DNA of 64,000 nucleotides from Bryobacterales bacterium F-183 (GTDB lineage Bacteria > Acidobacteriota > Terriglobia > Bryobacterales > Bryobacteraceae): NCBI GenBank assembly GCA_016865505.2, contig AP025252.1:3410001-3474000 (forward strand). The letters run 5' to 3'. Shown one piece after another: positions 34,807 through 44,695 of the stretch. Numbering within the stretch: the first letter of the stretch is position 1; every line of letters begins with the position of its first letter. A program made the translations under genes and the position numbers. The notes under the pieces were generated by a model. The model had not been told where the DNA came from, did not search any database, and saw only the letters and a program-made list of their open reading frames with translations.

Positions 34807-37187
34807 AACTGATTTCTGTTTTGTTGTTGTCGGCGGCGCTTGCTGCGACGGCCGCTGTGCCTACGCCGGAGAGCCACTTTGGCCACAAAATGGCCGAGGA
34901 CCGGAAGCTGCTCGAATGGTCGAAGATCGTCAGCTACTTTCAGTCGCTTGAGAAGAGTTCGGACAAGATCCGGTATCGCGAGTACGGTAAGTCGACCGAA
35001 GGCCGGCCGATGTTTGTCGGCATCATTTCGAGCGCGGATACGTTGAAGAAGCTGGACCGGTATCGCGAGATCCAGGCGCGGTTGGCGGATCCTCGGAAGA
35101 CGTTGCAGGCCGAGGCCGATGCGCTGACCAAAGAAGGCAAGACGGTTGTCCTGATCACCTGTTCGATTCACTCGACCGAGGTGGTGTCGACACTGACGGC
35201 GGTGGACTTTGCGTACCGCATGTTGACGTCCGAATCGCCGAAGATCAAGACGATTTTGGACAACACAATACTGCTGTTGGCCCCTTCGATCAATCCCGAT
35301 GGGAATGACATTGTCACCAACTGGTATCGGAAGACTTTGAATACGCCGCATGAAGGTACGGCGCCGCCGGAGTTGTATCAGAAGTATGTCGGGCACGATA
35401 ACAATCGCGACTGGTACATCTTTTCGCAGGCTGAGACTCGTGCGGTGATTTCGCAGTTGCACAACGTGTGGCATCCGCACATTGTCTACGACGTCCATCA
35501 GCAGGGGGCGACATCGTCGCGCATGTTTGTTCCGCCATGGATGGACCCGGTGGATCCGAACATCGACCCGGTGATCACTCAGCTTTGCAATGCCGTGGGT
35601 ATGAATATGGCGGCGGATTTGACGTCGGCGGGGTTGAAGGGAATTGCCGTGAATGCGATGTACGACTTTTGGCATCCGGGGCGGCACTATCAGGCCTATC
35701 ACGGCGGTTTGCGGATTCTGAGCGAGTCGGCGAGTGCGCGGCTGGCGACGCCGGTGGAGATCAAGCCGGAGCAGATTCAGGGTGGCGCGCAGGGGTATTC
35801 GCCGCGCGAGGCGTCCTGGAATTTTCTGGAGCCGTGGATGGGCGGGCGCTGGGCAATGAGTGACATTCACCAGTACCAGATGATTGCGTTTGAATCGGTG
35901 CTGTATCAGGCGGCGATGCGGCGTGAGGACTTTTTGAAGGCGTCGTACCTGACGTTGAAGCGGTCTGTTGAGCGCGCGGGTCCTGCAGCGTTTGTGATCC
36001 CGAAGGAGCAGGCGAATCCGGGCGGTGCGAAGAAGATGCTGGAGACCCTGGCGTTTGGCGGGATTGAGATCGATGTCGCGCGGGATAACTTTCAGGCGGA
36101 AGGCGTGATGTATCCGGCGGGGTCTTATATTGTCCGGATGGATCAGCCGTATAGCGGTTGGGCGAAGACCTTGCTGGAGCATCAGAAGTACCCGGATTTG
36201 CGGTTGTATCCGGGTGGTCCGCCGAAGCGGCCGTACGATGTGACGGCGCATACTTTGCCCTTGCTGATGGGCGTGAATGTGAAGACGGTCGCGGCGAAGT
36301 TCGACGCGAAGACGCAGCGGATGAGCGGTGCTCCGGCGTTCCCGGCGGTGTCGGCGAATTGGGCGGCGTCCGATGTGGATTCCTGGCGGAAGGCGAATGC
36401 GGCTTGGAAGGCGGGTACGGCGGTGTATCGCAGCAAGACTACGGGCGAGTTCGCGACGGCGGCGGTGTCGGCGGATTATGTGAAGGTCGCACGGCCGAAG
36501 GTGGCGCTGTACAAGTCCCACATGCCGTCGATGGATGAAGGCTGGACGCGGTGGATGCTGGAAGAGTTCGGGTTTGCGTACACGTCGCTGGGTAACGCCG
36601 AAGTGATTGGCGGCGGGCTGAAGGCGAAGTACGATGTCATCCTGTTTGCCGATCAGCAGTCCGCAGCGATCGCGGAGGGGTATCGCAAGGGAGCGATGCC
36701 GGACGAGTATACGGGCGGGCTTGGGGCGCAGGGTGCGGCGGCGTTGAAGGATTTTGCCAATGCCGGGGGTACGTTGCTGTTTCTGAATCATTCGACCGAC
36801 TACGCGGTGAATGAGCTTGGGGTGAAGGCTCGCAATGTGCTGAAGGGCGTGTCGAACCGGGAGTTTTATTGCCCCGGGTCGCTGTTACGCGTGTCGCTGG
36901 ATCCGAAGCATCCGCTGTCGTTCGGGCTGCCGAAGGATTTGACGATCTGGAACGAGGCGAGCCCGGCATGGGATGGGTTTGAAGGCGCTACGGCGGTGGC
37001 AAGCTACCTGGCGTCGAATGTGATGGCGTCCGGATGGCTGCTGGGTGAGAAGTATGTCGCGCAGAAGGCCGCGCTGGTGGATGTCGCGATGGGGCGTGGC
37101 CGGGCGATTTTGTTTGGTTTCCGGCCGCAGTATCGTGCGCAGAGCTACGAGACGTTCAAGATCCTGTTCAACGCGTTTCTGCTTTAG
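34803..37187 (+). CDS. M14-family zinc carboxypeptidase, exported
   Basis: A 794-aa protein from GTG 34803 (GTGA overlap with the previous stop), giving signal peptide VKLISVLLLSAALAATAAVP. The zinc site is His123-Ser-Thr-Glu126 (CSIHSTEVVS) with a later His (VYDVHQQG). NPDGND and HDNNRDWY supply the usual Arg and Asn substrate contacts. The region beyond about residue 350 is not protease-like and may be a glutamine-amidotransferase-type accessory domain (LLFLNHSTDYAVN). It cleaves peptides outside the cytoplasm. Confidence 0.85.
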   Translation: MKLISVLLLSAALAATAAVPTPESHFGHKMAEDRKLLEWSKIVSYFQSLEKSSDKIRYREYGKSTEGRPMFVGIISSADTLKKLDRYREIQARLADPRKTLQAEADALTKEGKTVVLITCSIHSTEVVSTLTAVDFAYRMLTSESPKIKTILDNTILLLAPSINPDGNDIVTNWYRKTLNTPHEGTAPPELYQKYVGHDNNRDWYIFSQAETRAVISQLHNVWHPHIVYDVHQQGATSSRMFVPPWMDPVDPNIDPVITQLCNAVGMNMAADLTSAGLKGIAVNAMYDFWHPGRHYQAYHGGLRILSESASARLATPVEIKPEQIQGGAQGYSPREASWNFLEPWMGGRWAMSDIHQYQMIAFESVLYQAAMRREDFLKASYLTLKRSVERAGPAAFVIPKEQANPGGAKKMLETLAFGGIEIDVARDNFQAEGVMYPAGSYIVRMDQPYSGWAKTLLEHQKYPDLRLYPGGPPKRPYDVTAHTLPLLMGVNVKTVAAKFDAKTQRMSGAPAFPAVSANWAASDVDSWRKANAAWKAGTAVYRSKTTGEFATAAVSADYVKVARPKVALYKSHMPSMDEGWTRWMLEEFGFAYTSLGNAEVIGGGLKAKYDVILFADQQSAAIAEGYRKGAMPDEYTGGLGAQGAAALKDFANAGGTLLFLNHSTDYAVNELGVKARNVLKGVSNREFYCPGSLLRVSLDPKHPLSFGLPKDLTIWNEASPAWDGFEGATAVASYLASNVMASGWLLGEKYVAQKAALVDVAMGRGRAILFGFRPQYRAQSYETFKILFNAFLL

Positions 37188-37563
37188 CGGGTACTTCGAG
37201 GGTGCCCATGGGCTGTTCGTTGATCACGACGGTGTAGGCGCCCTTCTTGAGCCCTTGTACTGGGACTTTGACGGAGAACGGCTGAAGCATCTGGGCGCAT
37301 GTGGCCTTGGGGTCTGCGACGGAGTACGCCTTGATGACGATCCGGCGTTTGGCGTCCGGTTTGCCGGTGTAGGCGAGGCGTAGCTGATGGCAGGAGGTCG
37401 GCAGGGAGCCGTCAATTTGTAACTGGGCTTGCTTTGGTTCGATGGTCCACTTGGCGCTATCGACGAAGGCGGGCCCGTTTTTCATTTTGGCGTCCTTGGC
37501 CGTTGGTTTATACGGCGGTTCCGCCGATATGCACAGCAGAAGTGGGAGAAGAGTGGCCAGCAT
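37168..37563 (-). CDS. Small exported protein of unknown function
   Basis: A 131-aa protein from ATG 37563 (leader MLATLLPLLLCISAE); the longer frame from 37611 has no leader. A conserved-looking SCHQLRLAYTGKP segment and two Cys are present, and the second half looks like a beta sandwich (FSVKVPVQGLKKGAYTVVIN). It overlaps the 3' end of the carboxypeptidase gene by 20 bp and is divergent from the subtilase. Confidence 0.7.
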   Translation of the reverse strand: MLATLLPLLLCISAEPPYKPTAKDAKMKNGPAFVDSAKWTIEPKQAQLQIDGSLPTSCHQLRLAYTGKPDAKRRIVIKAYSVADPKATCAQMLQPFSVKVPVQGLKKGAYTVVINEQPMGTLEVPAKAETR

Positions 37564-37612
37564 CAGGGTCCGATTCGTCCATGGAATACGCTTTCTAAAA
37601 TATACGCCCATT

Positions 37613-40600
37613 ATGCGCCCATCTCATTTGATCCTGCTGTTACCGCTTTTTGCTTTGGCCCAAACGGGTGTTGCGGTGGTTGTCGATCCAGCGGTGCGGG
37701 CGGAGGCGGCGCGGGAGCCGATGGTGCCGGTACTGATTTTGCTTCGGGATCAGCCACAAGCAGGCATTCTGCGGCGGATTGACGCTGGGGGACGGGATGT
37801 GACCGACCGGGAGACGTCGCGGATACGGGCGGCGGCGTTCCGGGAGTTTCGAGAGGCGGTGGAGCCTTCGCAGCGGGCGGTGCGGAACCGGCTGGTGTCG
37901 CGAAGCGCGACGGCTATCGGTGCGCTGACCGGCGTGAATCTGATGACGGCGTGGGTTCCCTCGGCGGCGATTGCGGAGCTAGAGCAGGACCCGAACATCG
38001 CGGAGATTGCGCTGTCGCGACTGTACAAGACGCAGTTGGACACGAGTGTGCCGGCCATGGGTACGTCTTCGCTGTGGAGCGCTGGATTTACGGGCGGGAG
38101 CCAGACGGTGGGCGTGATCGATACCGGTGTACGGCCGGATCATCCGGCGTTTCGTGGCGTGAACGTGACGGCGTTGGCGTTTTTACAGACGGCGTCCCAG
38201 GATCCTTGCTTTGGCGATCTGGCGAGTTCGGGCGTGGACCAGCAACTGCATGGCACGCACGTGAGCGGGATCGTGGTGGGGCAGGGCGTCAGCGGCGCTC
38301 CGAACAGCGTTGGGGTCGCGCCGGGAGTGGGGCGGCTGTATTCGTTGAAGGCGGGGTTCCGCACCAAGCCGGTAGCAGGACGGTGCCAGGCGGGCGAGGG
38401 TCGGTTTGCGACAGCCGACTGGCTGCAGGCGATGGATTTTCTGATTCAGAACACGCCGACGCGGGTGATCAACATGAGCTTCGGCGGTGGCGTAGAGGCG
38501 GACGATACGCTGCCGGCGCGCATCGTCGATTTCTATGCGGATCTGTTCGGTGTGACGTTTACGATTGCGGCGGGCAATGAGGGTCCTGGGGCGTATACGG
38601 TGGGGAGCCCGGGGATTGCGTACAACGCGATTACCGTTGCCAACATGAATACGCGCGGTACGGTGACGACGGCGGATGACGCGATTGCGCAGAGTTCGAG
38701 CCGAGGGCCGACGATCGGGTTCCGGAGTAAGCCGGACATCGCAGCGCCGGGGAGCAACATCCGGGCCGCGGACTTGAATTCGAACGGCTTGGTCGCGCTG
38801 ACGGGTACGTCGATGGCGGCTCCTCATGTGGCGGGGGCGGCGGTGTTGCTGCGGGATAGCGGGATACGGGATGCGTTGAGTATCAAGGCGCTGCTGATTG
38901 CCAGCGCGACCGTGCAGGTGGAAGGCTGGCAGGCGACGACGGGTTGGGGCTTTATCAATCTGGGTGCGGCGCATGCGGCGCGGGCGAACATTATTCGCAG
39001 TGAAATCGCGGCGGGGTCTACGCGGTACTACAAGGGATCGGCGTCCGGACTGCGTGCGGCGTTGGTGTGGAACCGAAGGTTTGCGACGAATCCGGCGGAT
39101 ACGACGCGGTCTTCGTTCCCGCTGAACAATCTGGATCTAGTGCTGTACAACGGCCGGGACAATACGGCGGTGTCGAGGTCGGCGACGCGGCAGAACAATG
39201 TGGAGGCGGTGAGCGCGTCGGGTCCTGGCGATTATGTGTTGAAGGTGAGCGCTCCGGATGCGGCGTTTGGCGGGGGGCAGGGTGACGAGCCATTTGCGCT
39301 GGCTTTGACGGCGCGTGGGTTTACTGAAGTCGCCGGGCCGCAGCCTTCGATGGAGTGCGCGGCGCCTACGACGGTAGCGGCGGGGGCGATCTTCAGCTTG
39401 CGGTGTACGGCGACGAATAGCGGGGGACTGGAGTTGTTCCGGCTGGCGGTGACGCCGCGGGTGCCTTCGGGCTTTACCGGTGCGTCCACACAGACCTTTG
39501 CGACTTTGGCGCCGGGGCAGGCGCAGACGTTGACCTGGACCTTGCGTGCGCCGGAAGCGTCTGGCGTGAGCGGGTCGATTACGGTTTCGGGTAGTGCGAA
39601 TGCGTTTGACGAGAGCTATGCCGTAGCGGCGGCTCCGATTGAGTTGGCGACGTCGGGTACAGGGTCGGGTAGCGGGAACGTGACCTTGACGTTGTCGGGG
39701 TCGGCGCTGAGCTTTGCGCAGACGCGCGGCGGAGCGCTGGCCGCCTCGCAGACGATCAACATCGCGGCGAGCAACGGGGCGGCGGTTCCGCTGTCGGGCA
39801 CGATCAATAGTATTTCCGGCGGTAGCTGGTTTGCGGCTTCGCTGTCGCAGACCTCGACGCCGAGCGTTTTGACGGTACGGCTGCAGGCGGCTGCGGCGAA
39901 CTTGGCGGCGGGGACGTACACGGGGACGATCAACCTGACGTCGACGGGGGCGAGCAACAGTCCGCTGTCGATTGGGCTGCGATTGGAGGTGAACGCTCCG
40001 GCATCGAGCACGATTTCGATTGAACGGCCGAGGATCGCGAAGACGGTGTCGATTGTCGATGGGTGTCCGGTGCCGGATGAGGTGACGCAGTTGGCGGCGA
40101 CCGATGCGCGGGCGTACCTGTGGTTTATTGCGCGAGGGGCGCGGACGGGCGATTCGCCGGTGGTGGAGTGGTACGGCGCGGATGGGTCGGTGTATGAACG
40201 GCAGAGCTTGTGGTCGCCCACAGCGGACGGTGCGTACTGCTACGCGCCGTCGCTGGCGATTGACCGGATTCCGGCGAGTGAGCGGAGCGGGACTTGGCGG
40301 GCACGGTTGCTGTGGAATGGCCAGCAGGTAGCGGAACAGACGTTTGCGTTGCTGGCGACACCTGCGATCTCGTCGGCGGTGATTAGCGGTACGAAGGAAG
40401 ATCCGGGCAATTGCGATCAGCCGGCCCGGGCGATGTTCCGGACGACGGATGAAGTGGTGAAGGCGTGCTTTGTGATCGCGCAGGTCCGCGCCGGGGACCG
40501 CTTTGCGATCCGGTTCCTGCGACCGGATGGGACGCGTCACGGGCAGTACGAGACAGAGCCGATTGCCGCAGATACGGCGGATTACATGATCTGGCAGTGG

Positions 40601-41650
40601 TACGCGATTCAGGGCTTTCCGGTGGCCGGGTTCACGGGCGAGTGGAAGGTGGAACTGGCGTGGAACGGGTCTGTGATTCGGACCTTGAACTTCCGGCTGA
40701 ACCCGGCGGTGACGGTGGAGCTATCGCGGGTTACGAATGCGGACCCTGAGCGGCTATCGTGCGCCGATCCGGGGAGCACGCGGTACTTTTTGCCTCGCGA
40801 TTTGACGGCGACCGTTTGGTTCACGGTGGCGGATGCGCAGGTGGGAGATCTGGTGAAGGCCGAGTTTGTGGCGCCGGACGGGAGTGTTTGGGACACGGTG
40901 GAATGGGACCCGATCGATGAGGATGGACAATGGTGCCTGTGGACGTGGATTGATGTCGCGGACGGGGTGGCGAAGGGGTTTGGGACCTGGAAGGCTCGCG
41001 TGTCGTGGAATGACGCGGCTGTGATGACGCAGGAGTTTCAGATCCTGCCGGTGGACGTGACGGGCTTCCGGGTGACGCGGCAGACGGTGCCGAACTCGGT
41101 GTGTTCAACGCCGGAGGAGAATACGACATTTGTGACGACGGATGTACAGGCGCGGCTGTGGTTCACCGTGGATTTGGCGAAGGCGGGCGATGTCGCGAGT
41201 GTGGAATGGTTGAGTCCTGCAGGGGCGGTGGTGAGCCGTACGACGTTTAATCCTTTGTCGAGCGGTGGCGCTTGGTGTTTAGCGGCGACGTTGCCGATTG
41301 CGGGGCAGAATCGCCCGGTTGGGGAATGGACGGTGACGGCGCTTTGGAACGGCGATGAAGTGGGACGTACGAAGCTGCGGATCGACCGGCCGGCGCTGGA
41401 GCCTGTGGTGGTGTCGAGTGTCGCGTCGGTAGAGCGCAGCAAGTTGGAGGAGATCCGCGAGGAGGCTACTCTGCGGTCGGCCGCCGATGGAGCCGAGTCT
41501 GTGGAGGCTGAGCGGACTGGACGGGGGGCGCGGCGGATGTCCGCGCAAGGCCGTAGAGAGACGACGGCAACCGGATCGCGACGGCGGGTTCAACCTGTGG
41601 GCAAGGCATTTGAAGCAGGTTCTGGAATGTCCGTTCGTCGTTCTAAATAG
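37613..41650 (+). CDS. Secreted S8 subtilase with four C-terminal repeats
   Basis: A 1345-aa protein from ATG 37613, beginning with a signal peptide (MRPSHLILLLPLFALAQTG). A propeptide-like region (about 25-140) is followed by the catalytic domain with Asp170 (VIDTGV), His213 (HGTHVSG) and Ser400 (GTSMAAPH). After an Ig-like/BACON-type region (about 560-800) come four repeats of about 115 residues. Each has a hydrophobic WFTV-type strand, GD, and a late WN turn (e.g. ARVSWNDAAV). The repeats probably bind or present substrate at the surface. The tail is basic (SRRRVQPVGK). A proteolytic role outside the cell is secure. Confidence 0.9.
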   Translation: MRPSHLILLLPLFALAQTGVAVVVDPAVRAEAAREPMVPVLILLRDQPQAGILRRIDAGGRDVTDRETSRIRAAAFREFREAVEPSQRAVRNRLVSRSATAIGALTGVNLMTAWVPSAAIAELEQDPNIAEIALSRLYKTQLDTSVPAMGTSSLWSAGFTGGSQTVGVIDTGVRPDHPAFRGVNVTALAFLQTASQDPCFGDLASSGVDQQLHGTHVSGIVVGQGVSGAPNSVGVAPGVGRLYSLKAGFRTKPVAGRCQAGEGRFATADWLQAMDFLIQNTPTRVINMSFGGGVEADDTLPARIVDFYADLFGVTFTIAAGNEGPGAYTVGSPGIAYNAITVANMNTRGTVTTADDAIAQSSSRGPTIGFRSKPDIAAPGSNIRAADLNSNGLVALTGTSMAAPHVAGAAVLLRDSGIRDALSIKALLIASATVQVEGWQATTGWGFINLGAAHAARANIIRSEIAAGSTRYYKGSASGLRAALVWNRRFATNPADTTRSSFPLNNLDLVLYNGRDNTAVSRSATRQNNVEAVSASGPGDYVLKVSAPDAAFGGGQGDEPFALALTARGFTEVAGPQPSMECAAPTTVAAGAIFSLRCTATNSGGLELFRLAVTPRVPSGFTGASTQTFATLAPGQAQTLTWTLRAPEASGVSGSITVSGSANAFDESYAVAAAPIELATSGTGSGSGNVTLTLSGSALSFAQTRGGALAASQTINIAASNGAAVPLSGTINSISGGSWFAASLSQTSTPSVLTVRLQAAAANLAAGTYTGTINLTSTGASNSPLSIGLRLEVNAPASSTISIERPRIAKTVSIVDGCPVPDEVTQLAATDARAYLWFIARGARTGDSPVVEWYGADGSVYERQSLWSPTADGAYCYAPSLAIDRIPASERSGTWRARLLWNGQQVAEQTFALLATPAISSAVISGTKEDPGNCDQPARAMFRTTDEVVKACFVIAQVRAGDRFAIRFLRPDGTRHGQYETEPIAADTADYMIWQWYAIQGFPVAGFTGEWKVELAWNGSVIRTLNFRLNPAVTVELSRVTNADPERLSCADPGSTRYFLPRDLTATVWFTVADAQVGDLVKAEFVAPDGSVWDTVEWDPIDEDGQWCLWTWIDVADGVAKGFGTWKARVSWNDAAVMTQEFQILPVDVTGFRVTRQTVPNSVCSTPEENTTFVTTDVQARLWFTVDLAKAGDVASVEWLSPAGAVVSRTTFNPLSSGGAWCLAATLPIAGQNRPVGEWTVTALWNGDEVGRTKLRIDRPALEPVVVSSVASVERSKLEEIREEATLRSAADGAESVEAERTGRGARRMSAQGRRETTATGSRRRVQPVGKAFEAGSGMSVRRSK

Positions 41651-41730
41651 TCCGTTCACCGGTGGAATGCAGTCCACTCGTGACCGGTTTCTCGGAATCG
41701 CGCCTGGGGTCCGGTACCGTCGAGGTGGAA

Positions 41731-43962
41731 ATGAAACTGCCTCTGCTGGTTGTTCCGACGCTCGTGTTTGCCATTGGACTCTTTGCTGCACCGCCGCCAC
41801 CGCCGGTGGGGAACGGCGCGATCCGCGGCAAGATTACGCTTGCGGCCAATGGCGATCCGGTGCATGGTGCGACGGTGACGGTGTCGCGCACGGGCCGTAC
41901 GGCGGTTTCCAACGACGACGGTGTGTATGAGGTGACGGGGCTGGCGCCTGGATCGTACCAGGTGGTGGTGCATTTGCAGTCGCTGACCGATCAGTCGAAG
42001 ATCGTGGATGTTGCGTCGGATGGTACGCCTGCGACGGCTGATTTTTCCTTACAGCTTGCAGCGGTGAAAGAGACGTTGACGGTTACGGCCAACGGGAATG
42101 AGCAGACGACGTTTGAGTCCTTCCAGACGGTGACGTCGCTCGATGGGGTGGACTTGGCTTTGAACTCGAAGCCGTCGTTGGGCGAGGTGCTGGAGTTTCA
42201 GCCTGGAGTGGCGAAGCGGAGTTTTGGTCCTGGGACGTCGCGCCCGGTGATTCGCGGGTTTGATGGGGACCGGGTGCTGGTGATGCAGGATGGGCTGCCG
42301 ACGGGTACGTTGTCGTCGCAGTCCGGCGACCACGGCGAGTCGATCGAAGCGGTGACCCTGGAGCGGTTGGAAGTGGTGAAGGGTCCGGCGACCCTGCTGT
42401 ACGGCAGCAACGCCATTGGCGGGGTTGTAAACGCCGTTACGGGGCATCACCTGCGCCAGGATAAGCCGCAGGATGGGCTGCAAGGGTTCCTTGCGACGTC
42501 GGCGGGTACGACGAATGCGCAGGCGAGCGGCGCGGGCGGTTTCAACCTCGGGATCGGCAACTGGAACATTTGGGGATCGGGCAGCGGGCAGCGGACGGGC
42601 GATTACAACACGCCTGAGGGCAAGATCCTGAATTCGTCGACGCGGGGTACGAATACCACGGGTGGCTTTGGCTGGTTCGGTGCGAAAACTTTCTTCGACA
42701 TGGGTTACCGGTACGAGGAAGGATCGTACGGGGTGCCGTTTGCGGGCGAGTTTGAGGCGCACGGGCACGAGGGCGAGGATCATGCCGATGAGGAGGAAGC
42801 GCCTGCCAACATCCGTTTGGCGTTCCGGCGGCACAATGTACGCGGGACTCTGGGGTGGAAGAACGCCGACAATTTTCTAGAAGGCTTCCGGCTGTCGCTG
42901 AACTATTCCGATTGGCGTCATGGCGAGCTCGAGAATGGTGAAGAGGCGACGGTGTTCCGCAATCGCCAGGGTACGTACCGCGGCGTGTTCAACCAGCGGC
43001 GGGTGGGCCGGGTGACGGGCAGCTTTGGTTTTCAGGGTGCGCATCGCGACTACAAGACCATTGGCGCCGAGGCTCTGGCACCGCCCGTACGGCAGGACAA
43101 CATCGCGGTGTTTGGGCTGGAGGAAGTGCAGTTTGAACGGGTGCGGTTCCAGTTTGGGGGCCGGGTGGAGAATACGCGGTACAAGCCGATGGGGCTGCCG
43201 AACCGTTCGTTCACCGGGTTTTCGGGCGGTGCGGGTATCAATGTGCCGATTACGGTGAATACGGCGTTTGTGGCGAATTACACGCACTCGTTCCGCGCTC
43301 CGGCGCTCGAGGAGTTGTACAACAACGGTCCGCACGTTGGGAATGTGACGTACGAGATTGGCAATCCGAATCTGGTGAGCGAGCGTAGCAACGGCGTCGA
43401 TCTGGCGTTCCGGCGGCAGACCAGCCGGATGCGGGCAGAGGCGAACTTCTTCCATTACCGGCTGCAGAACTTTGTGTACCTGGCTCCGACCGGCGAAGAG
43501 GAGGATGGATTGCCGAAGGCGCAATATTCGCAGGCGGGGAGCCGCTTTACGGGTACGGAATTGAGCCTGGATCTGGCGCTGGTCCGGTCGCTGTGGTTGA
43601 ACCTGGGTTCGGATTACGTCCATGCGGAGTTGGTGAGTGGTCCGCCGGTGCCGCGCATTCCGCCGTTCCGGGGTCGTGTGGGGTTTGACTATCGCAAGGG
43701 CGGGTTGAGCATCAAGCCGTTTGTGCGGCTAGCGAATCAGCAGGACCGGCTGTTTCCCACCGAGACTCGCACGGCCGGGTACGCGGTGTTCAACATCATG
43801 GGGTCGTACACGATTACGCGGAAGCACATGGTGCACATCTTTGGCGTGGATGCTTTTAACCTGAATGACCGGCTGTACCGCAACCACCTGTCGTTCATCA
43901 AGGATCGCGCGCCGGAGATTGGGCGCGGCATCCGGTTCAGCTACACGATGCGGTTCTTCTAG
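41731..43962 (+). CDS. TonB-dependent receptor, possibly for metal uptake
   Basis: A 743-aa outer-membrane receptor from ATG 41731 (GAGG upstream). A signal peptide is followed by a carboxypeptidase-regulatory-like domain (AIRGKITLAANGDPVHGATV to YEVTGLAPGSYQVVV), then a plug (RPVIRGFDGDRVLVMQDGLP, LERLEVVKGPATLLYGSNAI) and the barrel, ending in the aromatic tail SYTMRFF. A His/Asp/Glu-rich loop (EAHGHEGEDHADEEE) resembles the zinc-binding loop of ZnuD-type receptors, suggesting zinc or a similar metal. Confidence 0.88.
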   Translation: MKLPLLVVPTLVFAIGLFAAPPPPPVGNGAIRGKITLAANGDPVHGATVTVSRTGRTAVSNDDGVYEVTGLAPGSYQVVVHLQSLTDQSKIVDVASDGTPATADFSLQLAAVKETLTVTANGNEQTTFESFQTVTSLDGVDLALNSKPSLGEVLEFQPGVAKRSFGPGTSRPVIRGFDGDRVLVMQDGLPTGTLSSQSGDHGESIEAVTLERLEVVKGPATLLYGSNAIGGVVNAVTGHHLRQDKPQDGLQGFLATSAGTTNAQASGAGGFNLGIGNWNIWGSGSGQRTGDYNTPEGKILNSSTRGTNTTGGFGWFGAKTFFDMGYRYEEGSYGVPFAGEFEAHGHEGEDHADEEEAPANIRLAFRRHNVRGTLGWKNADNFLEGFRLSLNYSDWRHGELENGEEATVFRNRQGTYRGVFNQRRVGRVTGSFGFQGAHRDYKTIGAEALAPPVRQDNIAVFGLEEVQFERVRFQFGGRVENTRYKPMGLPNRSFTGFSGGAGINVPITVNTAFVANYTHSFRAPALEELYNNGPHVGNVTYEIGNPNLVSERSNGVDLAFRRQTSRMRAEANFFHYRLQNFVYLAPTGEEEDGLPKAQYSQAGSRFTGTELSLDLALVRSLWLNLGSDYVHAELVSGPPVPRIPPFRGRVGFDYRKGGLSIKPFVRLANQQDRLFPTETRTAGYAVFNIMGSYTITRKHMVHIFGVDAFNLNDRLYRNHLSFIKDRAPEIGRGIRFSYTMRFF

Positions 43963-43984
43963 GGCTCTGCGTACCATAGTGCCT

Positions 43985-44449
43985 ATGGGTTCGCACCATT
44001 TGGCACAGATCAACATCGGGCGATTGCTAGCGCCGGTGGATCACCCCTCGATCGCGGAATTCACGAATAATCTGGACGAGATCAACGCCCTTGCGGAAGG
44101 TAGCAAGGGCTTTGTGTGGCGGCTGAAGTCCGATGCCGGTAATGCCACGGACATCGCGTACAACGACGATCCGCTGACCATTGTGAACATGTCGGTGTGG
44201 GAGTCCATTGAGGATCTGCACGCGTACGTGTATCAGACACGGCATATCGAGTTCTTTAAGAAGCGCGCCAACTGGTTTGAGAAGTCCGCCGAGGCAACGT
44301 ACGCGCTGTGGTGGGTGCCGGCGGGGCATGTGCCGACTGTGACGGAAGGTCGCGAACGGTTGGAGCATTACCGGCAGCATGGGGCGACGGAGCATGCGTT
44401 CTGGTTTTCACAACGGTTCCCAATGCCGAGCCTGGCTGGTGTGCGATGA
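43985..44449 (+). CDS. DUF3291 family protein
   Basis: A 154-aa protein from ATG 43985. The dimeric alpha/beta-barrel-type fold is suggested by LAQINIGRLLAPVDHPSIAE, then VNMSVWESIEDLHAYVY and FFKKRANWF, typical of DUF3291 and ABM-like small monooxygenase-fold proteins. Catalytic role is not established. It overlaps the next start by ATGA. Confidence 0.78.
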   Translation: MGSHHLAQINIGRLLAPVDHPSIAEFTNNLDEINALAEGSKGFVWRLKSDAGNATDIAYNDDPLTIVNMSVWESIEDLHAYVYQTRHIEFFKKRANWFEKSAEATYALWWVPAGHVPTVTEGRERLEHYRQHGATEHAFWFSQRFPMPSLAGVR

Positions 44450-44661
44450 GAGCCTGCGGGATGTGCCAGCAGCCGATTCCTCCGATGTCGAAGATGGCGA
44501 AGAAGCTGACCGGCAACACGATGGAAGACGTGGTCCGGCAGATGCCGGTGTACGCGCCTGAGGCCCGGGTGCCGGTGAAGCAGGATGAGGCGACGGGTGG
44601 GTACTTCATTGAGCTTTGCATGTCCTGCTGGATTCATACGGGTGAAGGAAACCGCCGGTAG
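44446..44661 (+). CDS. Small zinc-ribbon-like protein
   Basis: A 71-aa protein with CGMC near the start and CMSC near the end, the spacing of a small zinc ribbon. The middle is helical (MSKMAKKLTGNTMEDVVRQM). The start overlaps the DUF3291 stop, so they are co-translated. Function unknown. Confidence 0.65.
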   Translation: MRACGMCQQPIPPMSKMAKKLTGNTMEDVVRQMPVYAPEARVPVKQDEATGGYFIELCMSCWIHTGEGNRR

Positions 44662-44695
44662 CAAGCCACGATATAGAATGGTCTCGCCGACATCG

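Noticed and set aside
34770-36791. 673-codon open frame on the minus strand
   Set aside because: Antisense to the M14 carboxypeptidase; very Arg/His-rich product, as expected from the reverse of high-GC coding.
39137-40540. 467-codon open frame on the minus strand
   Set aside because: Antisense to the subtilase repeats; composition artefact.
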